DNA of 53,033 nt from RGIG5050 sp045636065 (lineage in GTDB: Bacteria; Verrucomicrobiota; Kiritimatiellia; RFP12; UBA1067): the NCBI GenBank assembly GCA_045636065.1, contig JAZTWW010000022.1, positions 1 to 53,033 of the forward strand, written 5' to 3'. The notes beneath the pieces are model-generated. The model was not told where the DNA came from. It was given only the letters and a program-made list of their open reading frames with translations, and did not search any database. Shown here in pieces: positions 42,002-50,412 of this stretch (its first letter is position 1; each line of letters opens with the position of its first letter). The translations under genes and the position numbers were made by a program.

Positions 42002-44569
42002 ATGCGCGTCTACGAATTTGCCAAAAAGATCGGTGCCACGTGCGCCGCAGTGATGAGAGCCGCCGAGGAGAACGAGGTGGAGGTGTACTCCGCGCTCAGC
42101 GTTCTCGAGGCGGAGGATTGCGAAACGATATCCAACGCCCTTCTGAAGGAGGGCGCGGGGGTGAAGTCGCAGTTTGAGGCCGCAGGAAAGGCTAGGGCCG
42201 AGAAGTCCGCGCGCGCAAGGAAGGCCGACGCCTCCCGCCGCGACGAGGACGCGAAGCTCCTTGAGGCCGCCCGCGAGAGGGCCGTCAAGGCTGCCGAAGG
42301 CGAGGCTGTCGAGTTTCCGAAGTTCGAGCGCGCCAAGGATGCGGCCCCGGCCGCCAAGCCGGCGCCCGCTCCCGAGCCGCCGAAGGTGGTCCCGGCGGAG
42401 AAGCCGGCCCCCAAGGCCGAGCCTGCGGTGGAGGTGAAGCCCGCCCCCGCTCCCAAGGCCCCTGCACCCCAGCCCGCCCCCAAGGCTCCGGCGCCAAAGA
42501 GCGCACCCGCTCCCGCTCCGGCGGCAGCGGCTGCCGCGCCCAAGCCGGCAATCAAGATCACGGTCGGTACGCCCAAGCCTCCGGCCATAAAGATCACCGT
42601 CGGCCAGACCCAGCCCAAGGGCGACAAGCAGAAGGACAAGCTCCAGAAGGCCGCCAAGAAGGGTCCGAAGCCCATCCGCGGCGAGGCGGACGACGATCGC
42701 GATTTCATGCGCGACAGGAGCAAGGTCCGCAAGGGGCTTCCCGCGCAGGCGCAGTCTCCGGCGGCGGCCGTCCAGCTTCCGTCCGGGAACCGCGAGATTT
42801 CGATCCGCGGCGCGATAGTCGTCAAGGAGCTCGCCCTCAAGCTCGGTTTGAGGCCCAACCGCCTCATCGCCGATCTGATGCAGCTTAAGATCCTCGCCTC
42901 CATCAACCAGCGCGTCGAGCCCGAGGTGGCTACGCAGGTGGCGCAGAAGTACGGCTACAAGGTGACGATCGAGCATGCCCGCGACAGGCTGAACGCCAAG
43001 CCCGTTCTCAAGGCCATCGACGCGGACGACGAGATTCCGCAGGATCTTCCCGAGCAGATGGAGCCGAGACCGCCCGTGGTGACGTTCCTCGGCCACGTCG
43101 ACCACGGCAAGACGACGCTCATGGACTACATCCGCAACACGAAGGTAGCGGCGGGCGAGGCCGGCGGCATCACGCAGCAGATATCCGCCTATCAGGTCGA
43201 CATCCAGGGAAGGAAGATAACGTTCCTCGATACGCCCGGCCATGCGGCGTTCAGCGCGATGCGCCAGCGCGGCGCGCAGCTGACGGACATCGCCGTCATC
43301 ATCATCGCGGCGGACGACGGCATAATGCCGCAGACCGAAGAGGCCATAAGGTGCGCGAGGCAGGCGGGCGTCCAGATGATGGTCGCGCTCACCAAGTGCG
43401 ACAAGCCCACCTCACAGCCCGACCGCGTCAAGCAGCAGCTCCAGAAGATGGGCCTCACCCCCGAAGAGTGGGGCGGCGACATCGTCTGCTGCGAAGTGAG
43501 CGGCGTCACCGGCAAGGGTGTCGACAACCTCCTTGAGATGATGCTCCTCCAGGCGGACGTTCTCGAACTTACGGCGAACCCGAAGCGCCGCGCGAACGGC
43601 TACGTGATCGAGGCCGAACTCGAGCAGGGCTTCGGACCTACGGCCACGCTTCTCGTGACGGGCGGCACGCTCAAGGTCGGGGATGCGATCCTCGTCGGCG
43701 AGCATTTCGGAAAGGTGAGAAGCCTCATCGACGACCACGGCCGCCGCATCAAGGAGGCGCCTCCTTCCACGCCAGTCAAGTGCACGGGCCTTTCGGGCGT
43801 TCCCGAGGCGGGTGCCGAGTTCCGCGTCATGCTCGACGAGAAGCGCGCACGCACGCTCGCCGAGGAGGCGGCCCGCGAGCGCAAGGAGATCGAGCTTTCG
43901 CAGACGAAGGCGGCGAGCCTCGAGGATCTTCTCGGCAAGATGGGCGCGGGCGAGAGGCGCGTACTCAACGTGATCGTCAAGAGCGACACGCAGGGTAGCC
44001 TTGAGGCCATCGTCGCGGCGCTGAACGACATCAAGAGCGAGAAGGTGAAGCTCTCCGTGATCGGCACCGGTACGGGCAACGTGAGCCTTACGGACGTCAA
44101 GTCCGCGGCCGCCGGCAAGAGCATCATCGTCGGCTTCGACATCGGATGCGACTCTGGCGTCCAGCAGCAGGCCCGCCACGACGGCGTCAAGATCTCGAGC
44201 TTCCGCATCATCTACGAGCTTCTCGACCACGTCAAGCAGTCGATGCTCGACCTTCTCCCGCCCGAATACAAGGAGACGGTCAAGGGCCATGCAGAGATCA
44301 AGGCCATCTACGACATCGGCAAGCTCGGCCGCATCGCCGGCGCGCAGATGCTCGACGGCGTTCTCATCGCGAGCGCCCGCTACCGCGTGCTCCGCGGCAA
44401 GGAGCGCATCTGGGACGGCCGTCTCCAGAGCCTCAGGCACTTCAAGGACGAGGTCAAGGAGGTCACGGGCCAGCAGGAGTGCGGCGTGTGCTTCGCGGGC
44501 TTCGAGAAGTTCGCCGAGGGCGACACGATCGAGTGCTACATCATGGAAGAGCTGCCCAGGACGCTCTAA
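42002..44569 (+). CDS. infB: Translation initiation factor IF-2
   Basis: An 855-residue GTPase that delivers fMet-tRNA to the ribosome. The N-terminal IF2_N helix (VYEFAKKIGA) is followed by a long alanine/proline/lysine-rich linker (about residues 65-245), a second IF2_N module, and the G domain. G1 is GHVDHGKTT with Lys370, followed by DTPGHAAFSAMR. G4 reads TKCD (residues 464-467) where IF-2 usually has NKxD, a conservative but unusual change. Domains II-IV follow and end with EVKEVTGQQECGV. GGAGGG at 41989-41994 supports the ATG at 42002. It is co-transcribed with nusA. Confidence 0.95.
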   Translation: MRVYEFAKKIGATCAAVMRAAEENEVEVYSALSVLEAEDCETISNALLKEGAGVKSQFEAAGKARAEKSARARKADASRRDEDAKLLEAARERAVKAAEGEAVEFPKFERAKDAAPAAKPAPAPEPPKVVPAEKPAPKAEPAVEVKPAPAPKAPAPQPAPKAPAPKSAPAPAPAAAAAAPKPAIKITVGTPKPPAIKITVGQTQPKGDKQKDKLQKAAKKGPKPIRGEADDDRDFMRDRSKVRKGLPAQAQSPAAAVQLPSGNREISIRGAIVVKELALKLGLRPNRLIADLMQLKILASINQRVEPEVATQVAQKYGYKVTIEHARDRLNAKPVLKAIDADDEIPQDLPEQMEPRPPVVTFLGHVDHGKTTLMDYIRNTKVAAGEAGGITQQISAYQVDIQGRKITFLDTPGHAAFSAMRQRGAQLTDIAVIIIAADDGIMPQTEEAIRCARQAGVQMMVALTKCDKPTSQPDRVKQQLQKMGLTPEEWGGDIVCCEVSGVTGKGVDNLLEMMLLQADVLELTANPKRRANGYVIEAELEQGFGPTATLLVTGGTLKVGDAILVGEHFGKVRSLIDDHGRRIKEAPPSTPVKCTGLSGVPEAGAEFRVMLDEKRARTLAEEAARERKEIELSQTKAASLEDLLGKMGAGERRVLNVIVKSDTQGSLEAIVAALNDIKSEKVKLSVIGTGTGNVSLTDVKSAAAGKSIIVGFDIGCDSGVQQQARHDGVKISSFRIIYELLDHVKQSMLDLLPPEYKETVKGHAEIKAIYDIGKLGRIAGAQMLDGVLIASARYRVLRGKERIWDGRLQSLRHFKDEVKEVTGQQECGVCFAGFEKFAEGDTIECYIMEELPRTL

Positions 44570-44602
44570 CCGTCCGTGGCGGCAGCCGGCAAAGGGGGCT
44601 TT

Positions 44603-44992
44603 ATGGGCGTAGACAGGCTTGAAAGGGTCAATTCCCTTTTGAAGCGCGTTATAGGCGAGGCGATGTTCCGCGTGATGCAGCATGACGAGATAAACCCCGT
44701 CATGATCACCGTAACGAACGTCGCCTGCGCGACGAACCTCAGGGATGCGACAGTCTCTGTGAGCGTTTTCGGGCCGCCGGAGATGAAGGAGCGCGCGCTC
44801 CAGCACCTCGTGCACCATGCGCGCGACTTCCAGAAGACGGTGAACCGCGAGGTCCGCCTCAAGTTCACGCCGCAGCTCCACTTCAAGCTCGACAACTCCC
44901 TTGAAAAGGGCGACCATGTCCTGGCCGTCCTTGACAGCCTCTCCCGCGAAGGGCAGGGCGGTGAAGCCGCAGGAGACGCCGCTAATGGCTAA
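44603..44992 (+). CDS. rbfA: Ribosome-binding factor RbfA
   Basis: A 129-residue KH-like protein that assists maturation of the 16S rRNA 5' end in the 30S subunit. It begins RLERVNSLLKRVIGEAMF and carries the family stretch VTNVACATNLRDATVSVSVFG and VRLKFTPQLHFKLDNSLEKGD. AAAGGGGG just before supports the ATG at 44603 rather than an in-frame start at 44576. It sits in its usual place between infB and truB, and its stop overlaps the truB start. Confidence 0.93.
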   Translation: MGVDRLERVNSLLKRVIGEAMFRVMQHDEINPVMITVTNVACATNLRDATVSVSVFGPPEMKERALQHLVHHARDFQKTVNREVRLKFTPQLHFKLDNSLEKGDHVLAVLDSLSREGQGGEAAGDAANG

Positions 44993-45710
44993 TCTTGCAA
45001 CAATCGCCGCGCTTGCGGAGCTTAACGGGGCGGTAGTCGTCGACAAGCCCGCGGGCATTGCGCCGCACGATGTCGTCAAGACGGTGAAGACAGTCTTCAA
45101 CCTCGTGAAGGTCGGCCACGGCGGAACGATTCCGCCTAATGCGAGCGGTGTCTTCCCGGTCCTTCTGGGCGACGCCACGCGCCTTTCGGCGGACATCATG
45201 GGCCGCGACAGGAGTTTCGAAGGCGTCTTGATGCTCGGCCGCTCAACGGACACGTTCGACCGCGAGGGGCGAGTCACGCGCGAAAGGCCCTTTGCCGACG
45301 TCACGCGGGAGAGATTCGAGGCGGCGCTTCCGGAGTTCACAGGTGACGTCTTCCAGACGGAGCCCGAGTACAGCGCGATCCTCAAGCACGGCGTCGCCGG
45401 ATACGAGATCGTCAAGACTTCCTCAGACGAGGGGGCCAAGCCGCGTCTCCACCACGTGTACCGTTTCGATGTGACTGATTTCGCCCCTCCGCTAGTCTCA
45501 TTCTCGTTGAGGTGCACGAAGGGCCTGAGCCCGAGAGCGCTCGTCAACGATCTCGGCGAGGCCCTCGGGTGCGGAGCCTCCATCGAAAGTCTGAGGCGCA
45601 CGAAGGCGGGGCCGTTCTCCATAGAGGATGCGATTCCGTTCATGGAGCTGGTGAAGCTGCATCCGGCCGATTTCGCGTCCAAGGTCCTGCCCATGGGCAG
45701 GCTTGTCTAA
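44985..45710 (+). CDS. truB: TruB-like tRNA pseudouridine-55 synthase lacking the catalytic aspartate
   Basis: A 241-residue TruB-family protein in the conserved infB-rbfA-truB-ribF order. Family features visible are VDKPAGIAPHDVVKTV, VGHGGTIPPNASGVFPVLLG, LGRSTDTFDREG and LRCTKGLSPRALVNDLG. In active TruB the second motif reads GHTGTLDPxATG and its Asp is the nucleophile. Here Pro50 replaces it (codon CCG at 45132-45134). The C-terminal PUA domain is also reduced or absent. It may keep only the tRNA-folding chaperone role described for TruB. The start ATG overlaps the rbfA stop. Confidence 0.88.
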   Translation: MANLATIAALAELNGAVVVDKPAGIAPHDVVKTVKTVFNLVKVGHGGTIPPNASGVFPVLLGDATRLSADIMGRDRSFEGVLMLGRSTDTFDREGRVTRERPFADVTRERFEAALPEFTGDVFQTEPEYSAILKHGVAGYEIVKTSSDEGAKPRLHHVYRFDVTDFAPPLVSFSLRCTKGLSPRALVNDLGEALGCGASIESLRRTKAGPFSIEDAIPFMELVKLHPADFASKVLPMGRLV

Positions 45711-45729
45711 CTGGCGAAGGTGTTTCAAG

Positions 45730-46596
45730 GTGGCCGTAGAGCTAGCCATCGGTTTCTTCGACGGTGTCCACTTGGGGCACCGCAGGATAATCTCGGCTGC
45801 AAGGGCGAGAGGCGGCAGGACCGTTGTCGAGACATTCCTCCAGCATCCGATGGAGGTCCTTTCGCAGGGCAAGGCGCCGCCGCTTCTCATGACGCCCCAG
45901 ATGAGGCGCGATGCGCTTTTGGAGGCTGGCGCGGACGTCGTTCAGATGCGCGATTTCACGCTTGAGACGGCAGCCATGACGCCCGAGGGGTATGCAAAGC
46001 TCCTTCTCTCGCTACATCCCGGGCTCGATACCGTCTTCTGCGGGGCGAACTGGACATTCGGCGCGAAAGGCGCAGGAACGCCGCAGCTTCTAAGGGAACT
46101 TCTTGCAGGCAAGGCGTCTGTGGAGATCGTCGGCTACGAGACCGTAGGCGGCGTTCCCGTAAGCTCGTCTAGGATACGCGAGGCCCTGTCGTCCGGCGAT
46201 CTCGCCGGGGCTGCCGCGATGCTGGGCCGGCCATATGCGGTTTCAGGCGAAATCGTAAAGGGCAAAGGGCTCGGCAAGGGGATTGGATATCCAACCATAA
46301 ACGTTGAGGCTTCGGCTCCGGCTCTTCCGTATGGCGTCTATGCCGTCCAGACGCCTCTCGGGCGCGGAATCGCGAACTGGGGCGAGGCCCCCACCGCCGG
46401 CGAGAAGGCGTGGAAGCGTCCGGTCCTTGAAATCCACCTTCTGGGCGGAAGCCTTGAGGGGGATCCACTTTGCGGCGGAAACGGATTGCTTAAGGTTGAT
46501 ATCTTGAAGTTCATCCGCCCGGAGCGGAGGTTCGGCTCGTTCGAAGAGCTTAAAATGCAGATCAAGCGGGATATTGAACATGTCGAAGAAGCGTAG
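45730..46596 (+). CDS. ribF: Bifunctional riboflavin kinase / FAD synthetase RibF
   Basis: It makes FMN and FAD from riboflavin. The 288-residue protein has the adenylyltransferase motif GFFDGVHLGHRR near the start, FCGANWTFG and SSSRIREALSSGD in the first half. The kinase half from about residue 165 has GEIVKGKGLGKGIGYPTINV and a C-terminal EIHLLGG. I prefer a GTG at 45730, because RibF proteins start just before this nucleotide motif and GAAGG (45716-45720) is suitably spaced; a TTG at 45703 lies inside truB. It is the last standard member of the nusA cluster. Its FAD supplies enzymes such as the acyl-CoA dehydrogenase. Confidence 0.9.
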   Translation: MAVELAIGFFDGVHLGHRRIISAARARGGRTVVETFLQHPMEVLSQGKAPPLLMTPQMRRDALLEAGADVVQMRDFTLETAAMTPEGYAKLLLSLHPGLDTVFCGANWTFGAKGAGTPQLLRELLAGKASVEIVGYETVGGVPVSSSRIREALSSGDLAGAAAMLGRPYAVSGEIVKGKGLGKGIGYPTINVEASAPALPYGVYAVQTPLGRGIANWGEAPTAGEKAWKRPVLEIHLLGGSLEGDPLCGGNGLLKVDILKFIRPERRFGSFEELKMQIKRDIEHVEEA

Positions 46597-47497
46597 GATA
46601 GACCTTGACCACCTTGCGGATACGCTCGAATGGGCGACACCATGGGGGCGTCCTGGCTTGAGGCCGCTCGACTCGGGCAATTCGTCCATAAACTTTATGG
46701 CCGAGGCGGGCGGCTTCAGGTACCTTGTGAAGCTCGCCTCCCGCGAGCGCATAGTGAACGTGGCGGAGCTCCTGCGTCATGTCCAGGGGCCGGGGGTGAT
46801 GAAACACCTCTTAGGCGGAGCCGTCCTCGAGTTCGGGGACCTCGACATGGTCCTTCTCGAATGGATGGCCGGTAAACCGGTGGATGCCGAGAGTCTTACG
46901 CCCGGTGAAATAGATTCGTTCGTTGATTCCTACGGCGCCTTCTCCGCCGCTCTCCAGGGCGCTGAGGATGTGAGGCCCGCTCTCGACATCGATGCGATGA
47001 AATCGAAGCTCGCAAAGTGGAAAGGCCTCAAGTGGTGCCCGCCATTGAAGAGGCTCCTTAAAATCGGCGACGGCGAACTAAAGCCGGATGAGGCGTGGCT
47101 CAAGACGATCCACGGAGACCTCCATTTCGGGAACGTGCATTTCGAGAGCGGCAAGGTCGTCGCGTTCCTTGATTTCGAGATGGCGAGGAAGGGCACCGAA
47201 GCCGAGGATCTGATGCGTGGCGTGGCGCACCGCTTCGAGAGGCTCGGGCCGTTCTCCTTCATCCGCCGCAGGAGGCTTCTCAAGGTATTCGGCAGGATCG
47301 TCGAAAGAAGCGGCCTTCCCCGGCGCATGTGGCTTCAGGCGGTGGATTCGTACTGGCTAAGGAAATGTTCCAGGAGAGTCGAGAAGTCGCGCTTGACTAT
47401 TATGGCCGCCATCGATCTCGCCCTCCGCTCGCGGCTTTTCATCAAGATGCGCAATATGCTCTTCAAGGCCTCGTTGCCGATGGATGCCGATCCGTGA
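46580..47497 (+). CDS. APH/choline-kinase-fold phosphotransferase
   Basis: A 305-residue protein of the aminoglycoside/choline kinase fold. The catalytic loop is HGDLHFGN (His178, Asp180, Asn185) and the metal-binding aspartate is Asp198 in FLDFEMA. An N-terminal lobe with LDSGNSSINFMAE and YLVKLASRE precedes it. The final 70 residues are arginine-rich and basic. The substrate is unknown. Relatives phosphorylate choline, sugars, lipid-A-like sugars or antibiotics, and nothing here indicates resistance. The ATG at 46580 overlaps ribF by 17 bases, so it is transcribed with the nusA operon. Confidence 0.75.
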   Translation: MSKKRRIDLDHLADTLEWATPWGRPGLRPLDSGNSSINFMAEAGGFRYLVKLASRERIVNVAELLRHVQGPGVMKHLLGGAVLEFGDLDMVLLEWMAGKPVDAESLTPGEIDSFVDSYGAFSAALQGAEDVRPALDIDAMKSKLAKWKGLKWCPPLKRLLKIGDGELKPDEAWLKTIHGDLHFGNVHFESGKVVAFLDFEMARKGTEAEDLMRGVAHRFERLGPFSFIRRRRLLKVFGRIVERSGLPRRMWLQAVDSYWLRKCSRRVEKSRLTIMAAIDLALRSRLFIKMRNMLFKASLPMDADP

Positions 47498-47520
47498 CGC
47501 CGGGCGGGCGAAAAAAGTAG

Positions 47521-47549
47521 TGGACTTTGGTCGTCGTTTTAGGTAGAAT
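47521..47549 (+). promoter_or_regulatory. Promoter for the pilus ATPase genes
   Basis: A -10 TAGAAT (47544-47549) preceded by AGG, with a weak -35 TGGACT (47521-47526) 17 bases upstream. Predicted transcription starts near 47556, only about 13 bases before the pilB-like ATG, with AAGGAT (47555-47560) at the very 5' end of the mRNA. Confidence 0.5.
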
Positions 47550-47568
47550 ATTACAAGGATAACATGCT

Positions 47569-49236
47569 ATGACCTCTAACGACGAATACGTTCTTCAGCT
47601 CCTTCAGGAGAGGGGGTATGTGAGTGCCGAACAGCTCGATGTGGCAGCCACGTCGATGCGCGAGGGCACTGAGACGACGCTCGATGTGCTAGTCACGTCC
47701 GGCGCCGTAGCCGAGGACGCCATCCTTGGCGTCATCGCCGAGCAGTTCGGCATAGACTGCGTCGACATCGATCCTGCAAGCATCGACACCGAGATCACCA
47801 AGATCGTCCCTGCCGAGATTGCGCGCAAGTACGGCGTGGTGCCGCTCGTGGCGGACGAGGATTCCGTCACGGTGGCCCTTCAGGATCCGATGGGATACGA
47901 TGCGGTGGACTCTTTGAGATACGTCCTGAACGGCAAGGACGTGCAGGCCGTGCTCGCGCCCTCGGGGCAGATCAAGGCCGCGATGGAGAAGCTCTATCCC
48001 ACCGGCGCCGACACCATCGAGACGAGGGACGACGAGTTCGGCGACGAAGGTGGCGAAGCCTCCGGGGACGACGCGCCTGTCATCAAGCTCGTCGGGCTCA
48101 TCATCTCCAACGCGATCAAGATGAAATGCTCCGATATCCACCTTGAGCCGATGGAGAAGGAGTTCCGCGTCAGGTACCGCATCGACGGCGCGCTGAGGAA
48201 GATGGACTCGCCGCCGAAGAGGCTCCAGGGCGCGATCATCAGCCGCGTGAAGATCATGTCGAAGATGAAGATCTCCGAGAAGCGCATCCCGCAGGACGGC
48301 CGAATCCAGGTGAACGTCGGCGGAAGGGATCTCGACCTCCGCGTAAGCTCCGTGCCGACGAACCACGGCGAATCGATCGTCATGCGTGTTCTCGACAAGT
48401 CGAACCTTACGCTCGGCCTTCCGCAGCTCGGCTTCCTTTCGGACGACCAGAACAAGTTCGAGCGCCTTCTCAAGATGCCTGACGGCGTCGTTCTCGTGAC
48501 GGGCCCGACCGGCTCCGGCAAGACGACGACTCTCTACGCCTGCCTTGGCCAGATCAACAAGCCGGACAAGAAGCTCATCACCGTCGAAGACCCTGTCGAA
48601 TACCAGATGAGCGGCATCAACCAGGTGCAGGTCAACAAGGACGTCGGCCTCGACTTCTCGGCGGCCCTGCGCTCGATTCTCCGTCAGGCGCCGAACATCG
48701 TGATGATCGGCGAAATCCGCGACGAGGAGACCGCGGACATCGCCATGGAGGCGGCTCTTACGGGCCACCTCGTCTTCTCGACCCTGCACACGAACGATGC
48801 GCCGAGCGCGGTGACGCGTCTTACGGATATGGGCGTCAAGCCGTTCCTCGTGGCGTCTGCGCTGCGCGCGGCAATGGCCCAGCGTCTCGTGAGGGCCATC
48901 TGCGTCAACTGCAAGCGCGAGTACACCCCCACCGAGCGCGACCTCAAGATGCTCGGCGCGATCGCGAAGACGGTCCCCGACCACATGTACGAAGGAGCCG
49001 GCTGCCCAACCTGCAGCCAGACGGGCTACAAGGGCCGCAAGGGCATCTTCGAGATCTTCGAGGTGGACGACACCATCCAGCGCCTCATCTTCGACCATGC
49101 GCCGAGCTCGGTTCTGAGAGAGCGCGCCCGCGAGATGGGCATGCGCACCCTGCGCGAAGACGGTATGCTCAAGGTCGCCTCCGGCATGACGAGCCTCAAG
49201 CAGGTCCTCCAGGCCACGATGGGCGATGCGGACTGA
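47569..49236 (+). CDS. Type IV pilus/type II secretion assembly ATPase, PilB/GspE family (first copy)
   Basis: A 555-residue hexameric motor ATPase at the inner-membrane base of the pilus or secretion system. The N-terminal MshEN-like domain covers about residues 1-145. The core has Walker A GPTGSGKTTT with Lys318, the Asp box ITVEDPVEYQM, Walker B-type NIVMIGEIRDEETAD, and the His box TGHLVFSTLHTND. A zinc site follows with CVNC and CPTC. PilB drives pilus extension. It is followed by a pilT-like gene and a second pilB-like gene; pilC, pilM-Q and pilins are not in the window. Confidence 0.93.
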   Translation: MTSNDEYVLQLLQERGYVSAEQLDVAATSMREGTETTLDVLVTSGAVAEDAILGVIAEQFGIDCVDIDPASIDTEITKIVPAEIARKYGVVPLVADEDSVTVALQDPMGYDAVDSLRYVLNGKDVQAVLAPSGQIKAAMEKLYPTGADTIETRDDEFGDEGGEASGDDAPVIKLVGLIISNAIKMKCSDIHLEPMEKEFRVRYRIDGALRKMDSPPKRLQGAIISRVKIMSKMKISEKRIPQDGRIQVNVGGRDLDLRVSSVPTNHGESIVMRVLDKSNLTLGLPQLGFLSDDQNKFERLLKMPDGVVLVTGPTGSGKTTTLYACLGQINKPDKKLITVEDPVEYQMSGINQVQVNKDVGLDFSAALRSILRQAPNIVMIGEIRDEETADIAMEAALTGHLVFSTLHTNDAPSAVTRLTDMGVKPFLVASALRAAMAQRLVRAICVNCKREYTPTERDLKMLGAIAKTVPDHMYEGAGCPTCSQTGYKGRKGIFEIFEVDDTIQRLIFDHAPSSVLRERAREMGMRTLREDGMLKVASGMTSLKQVLQATMGDAD

Positions 49237-49269
49237 CGGAACAACAGGAATTTAAACGGAGAAAGCGAT

Positions 49270-50409
49270 ATGGCACTTGATTTCACGATGAAGGATCTTC
49301 TCACGGCCACGATGGATGAAGGCGGAAGCGACCTTCACATCCGCGCCATGATGCCGCCGGAGCTTCGCGTCCACGGCGAGCTGCAGCCGCTCTCGGACGC
49401 CCCGCTGGAGCCCGAGGATTCGTACGCGCTCTGCCGCGAGATATCGAACGACGCCCACATGCAGGAGGTCGAGGAGCGCGGCGGCGCCGACTTCGCCATC
49501 GCCTACCGCGACCTCTGCTCCGAGGCCGAGCAGGCCGAGGAGAGCGAGGAGCGCCTCGCCACGCGCTTCCGTGTCAGCGTCTTCAAGGAGCGCAAGAGGT
49601 ACGGCATGGTCCTGAGGCAGATCCCCTCGCGCCTCATGTCTATGGAGCAGCTGGGGCTTCCCGAGACGGTGAAGGAGCTTCTTTTCAAGCCGCGCGGCCT
49701 CATTCTTGTCACAGGCCCGACGGGCTCCGGTAAATCGACGACGCTTGCGTCGATGCTTAATCTGATCAACGAGCAGCGCGGCGTCCACATCATAACGATC
49801 GAAGACCCGATCGAATTCTACCACACCTCGAAGAAGTCGCTCGTGACGCAGCGCGAGGTGGGGGCGGACGTTCCGAGCTTCGCCGAGGCGATCCGCCGCG
49901 CACTCCGCCAGGACCCTGACGTGATCCTCGTCGGCGAAATGCGCGACCTCGAAACGATCGGCGCGGCGATCACCGCCGCAGAAACGGGCCACCTCGTCTT
50001 CGGAACGCTCCACACGACTGGCGCGGCCGAAACGGTTGACCGTATCGTCGATGCATTCCCGACCAACCAGCAGGCGCAGGTGCGTACGCAGCTCGCCGCG
50101 GGCCTCCAGGCCGTCATCTCCCAGATCCTCCTTCCGAAGCTCGACGAGAACGGCGAGGTGCACGGGCGCATCGCGGCGTTCGAGATCATGGTCACGACGG
50201 ACGCCATCAAGAGCCGCATCCGCGACAACAAGACGAACATGATCAAGAGCGACATCCAGACGGGCGCGAAGTTCGGCATGATTTCGCTCGACGCGTGCCT
50301 GCTCAACCACTACAAGAACGGGTTCATCACCTACGAGGAGCTTATCACGAAGAGCCAGGATCCCGACTCCGTGGTGGCCGAACTCAAGAAAGACATGGGG
50401 CGCAGGTAA
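49270..50409 (+). CDS. Pilus retraction ATPase, PilT family
   Basis: A 379-residue ATPase of the PilT/PilU group. It begins with the PilT N-domain (LLTATMDEGGSDLHIRAMMPP), has Walker A GPTGSGKST with Lys155, ITIEDPIEFYH, PDVILVGEMRDLETI and the His box TGHLVFGTLHTTGAAETVDR. It lacks the cysteine zinc site of PilB, as expected. An insertion of acidic residues lies at about 82-95 (SEAEQAEESEER). GGAG just before supports the ATG at 49270. It lies between two PilB-like genes, which suggests a matched extension/retraction set. Confidence 0.93.
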   Translation: MALDFTMKDLLTATMDEGGSDLHIRAMMPPELRVHGELQPLSDAPLEPEDSYALCREISNDAHMQEVEERGGADFAIAYRDLCSEAEQAEESEERLATRFRVSVFKERKRYGMVLRQIPSRLMSMEQLGLPETVKELLFKPRGLILVTGPTGSGKSTTLASMLNLINEQRGVHIITIEDPIEFYHTSKKSLVTQREVGADVPSFAEAIRRALRQDPDVILVGEMRDLETIGAAITAAETGHLVFGTLHTTGAAETVDRIVDAFPTNQQAQVRTQLAAGLQAVISQILLPKLDENGEVHGRIAAFEIMVTTDAIKSRIRDNKTNMIKSDIQTGAKFGMISLDACLLNHYKNGFITYEELITKSQDPDSVVAELKKDMGRR

Positions 50410-50412
50410 GCT

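Noticed and set aside
43412..45694. A 760-codon minus-strand frame across infB, rbfA and truB
   Set aside because: It runs through three convincing plus-strand genes and shows no recognisable domain.
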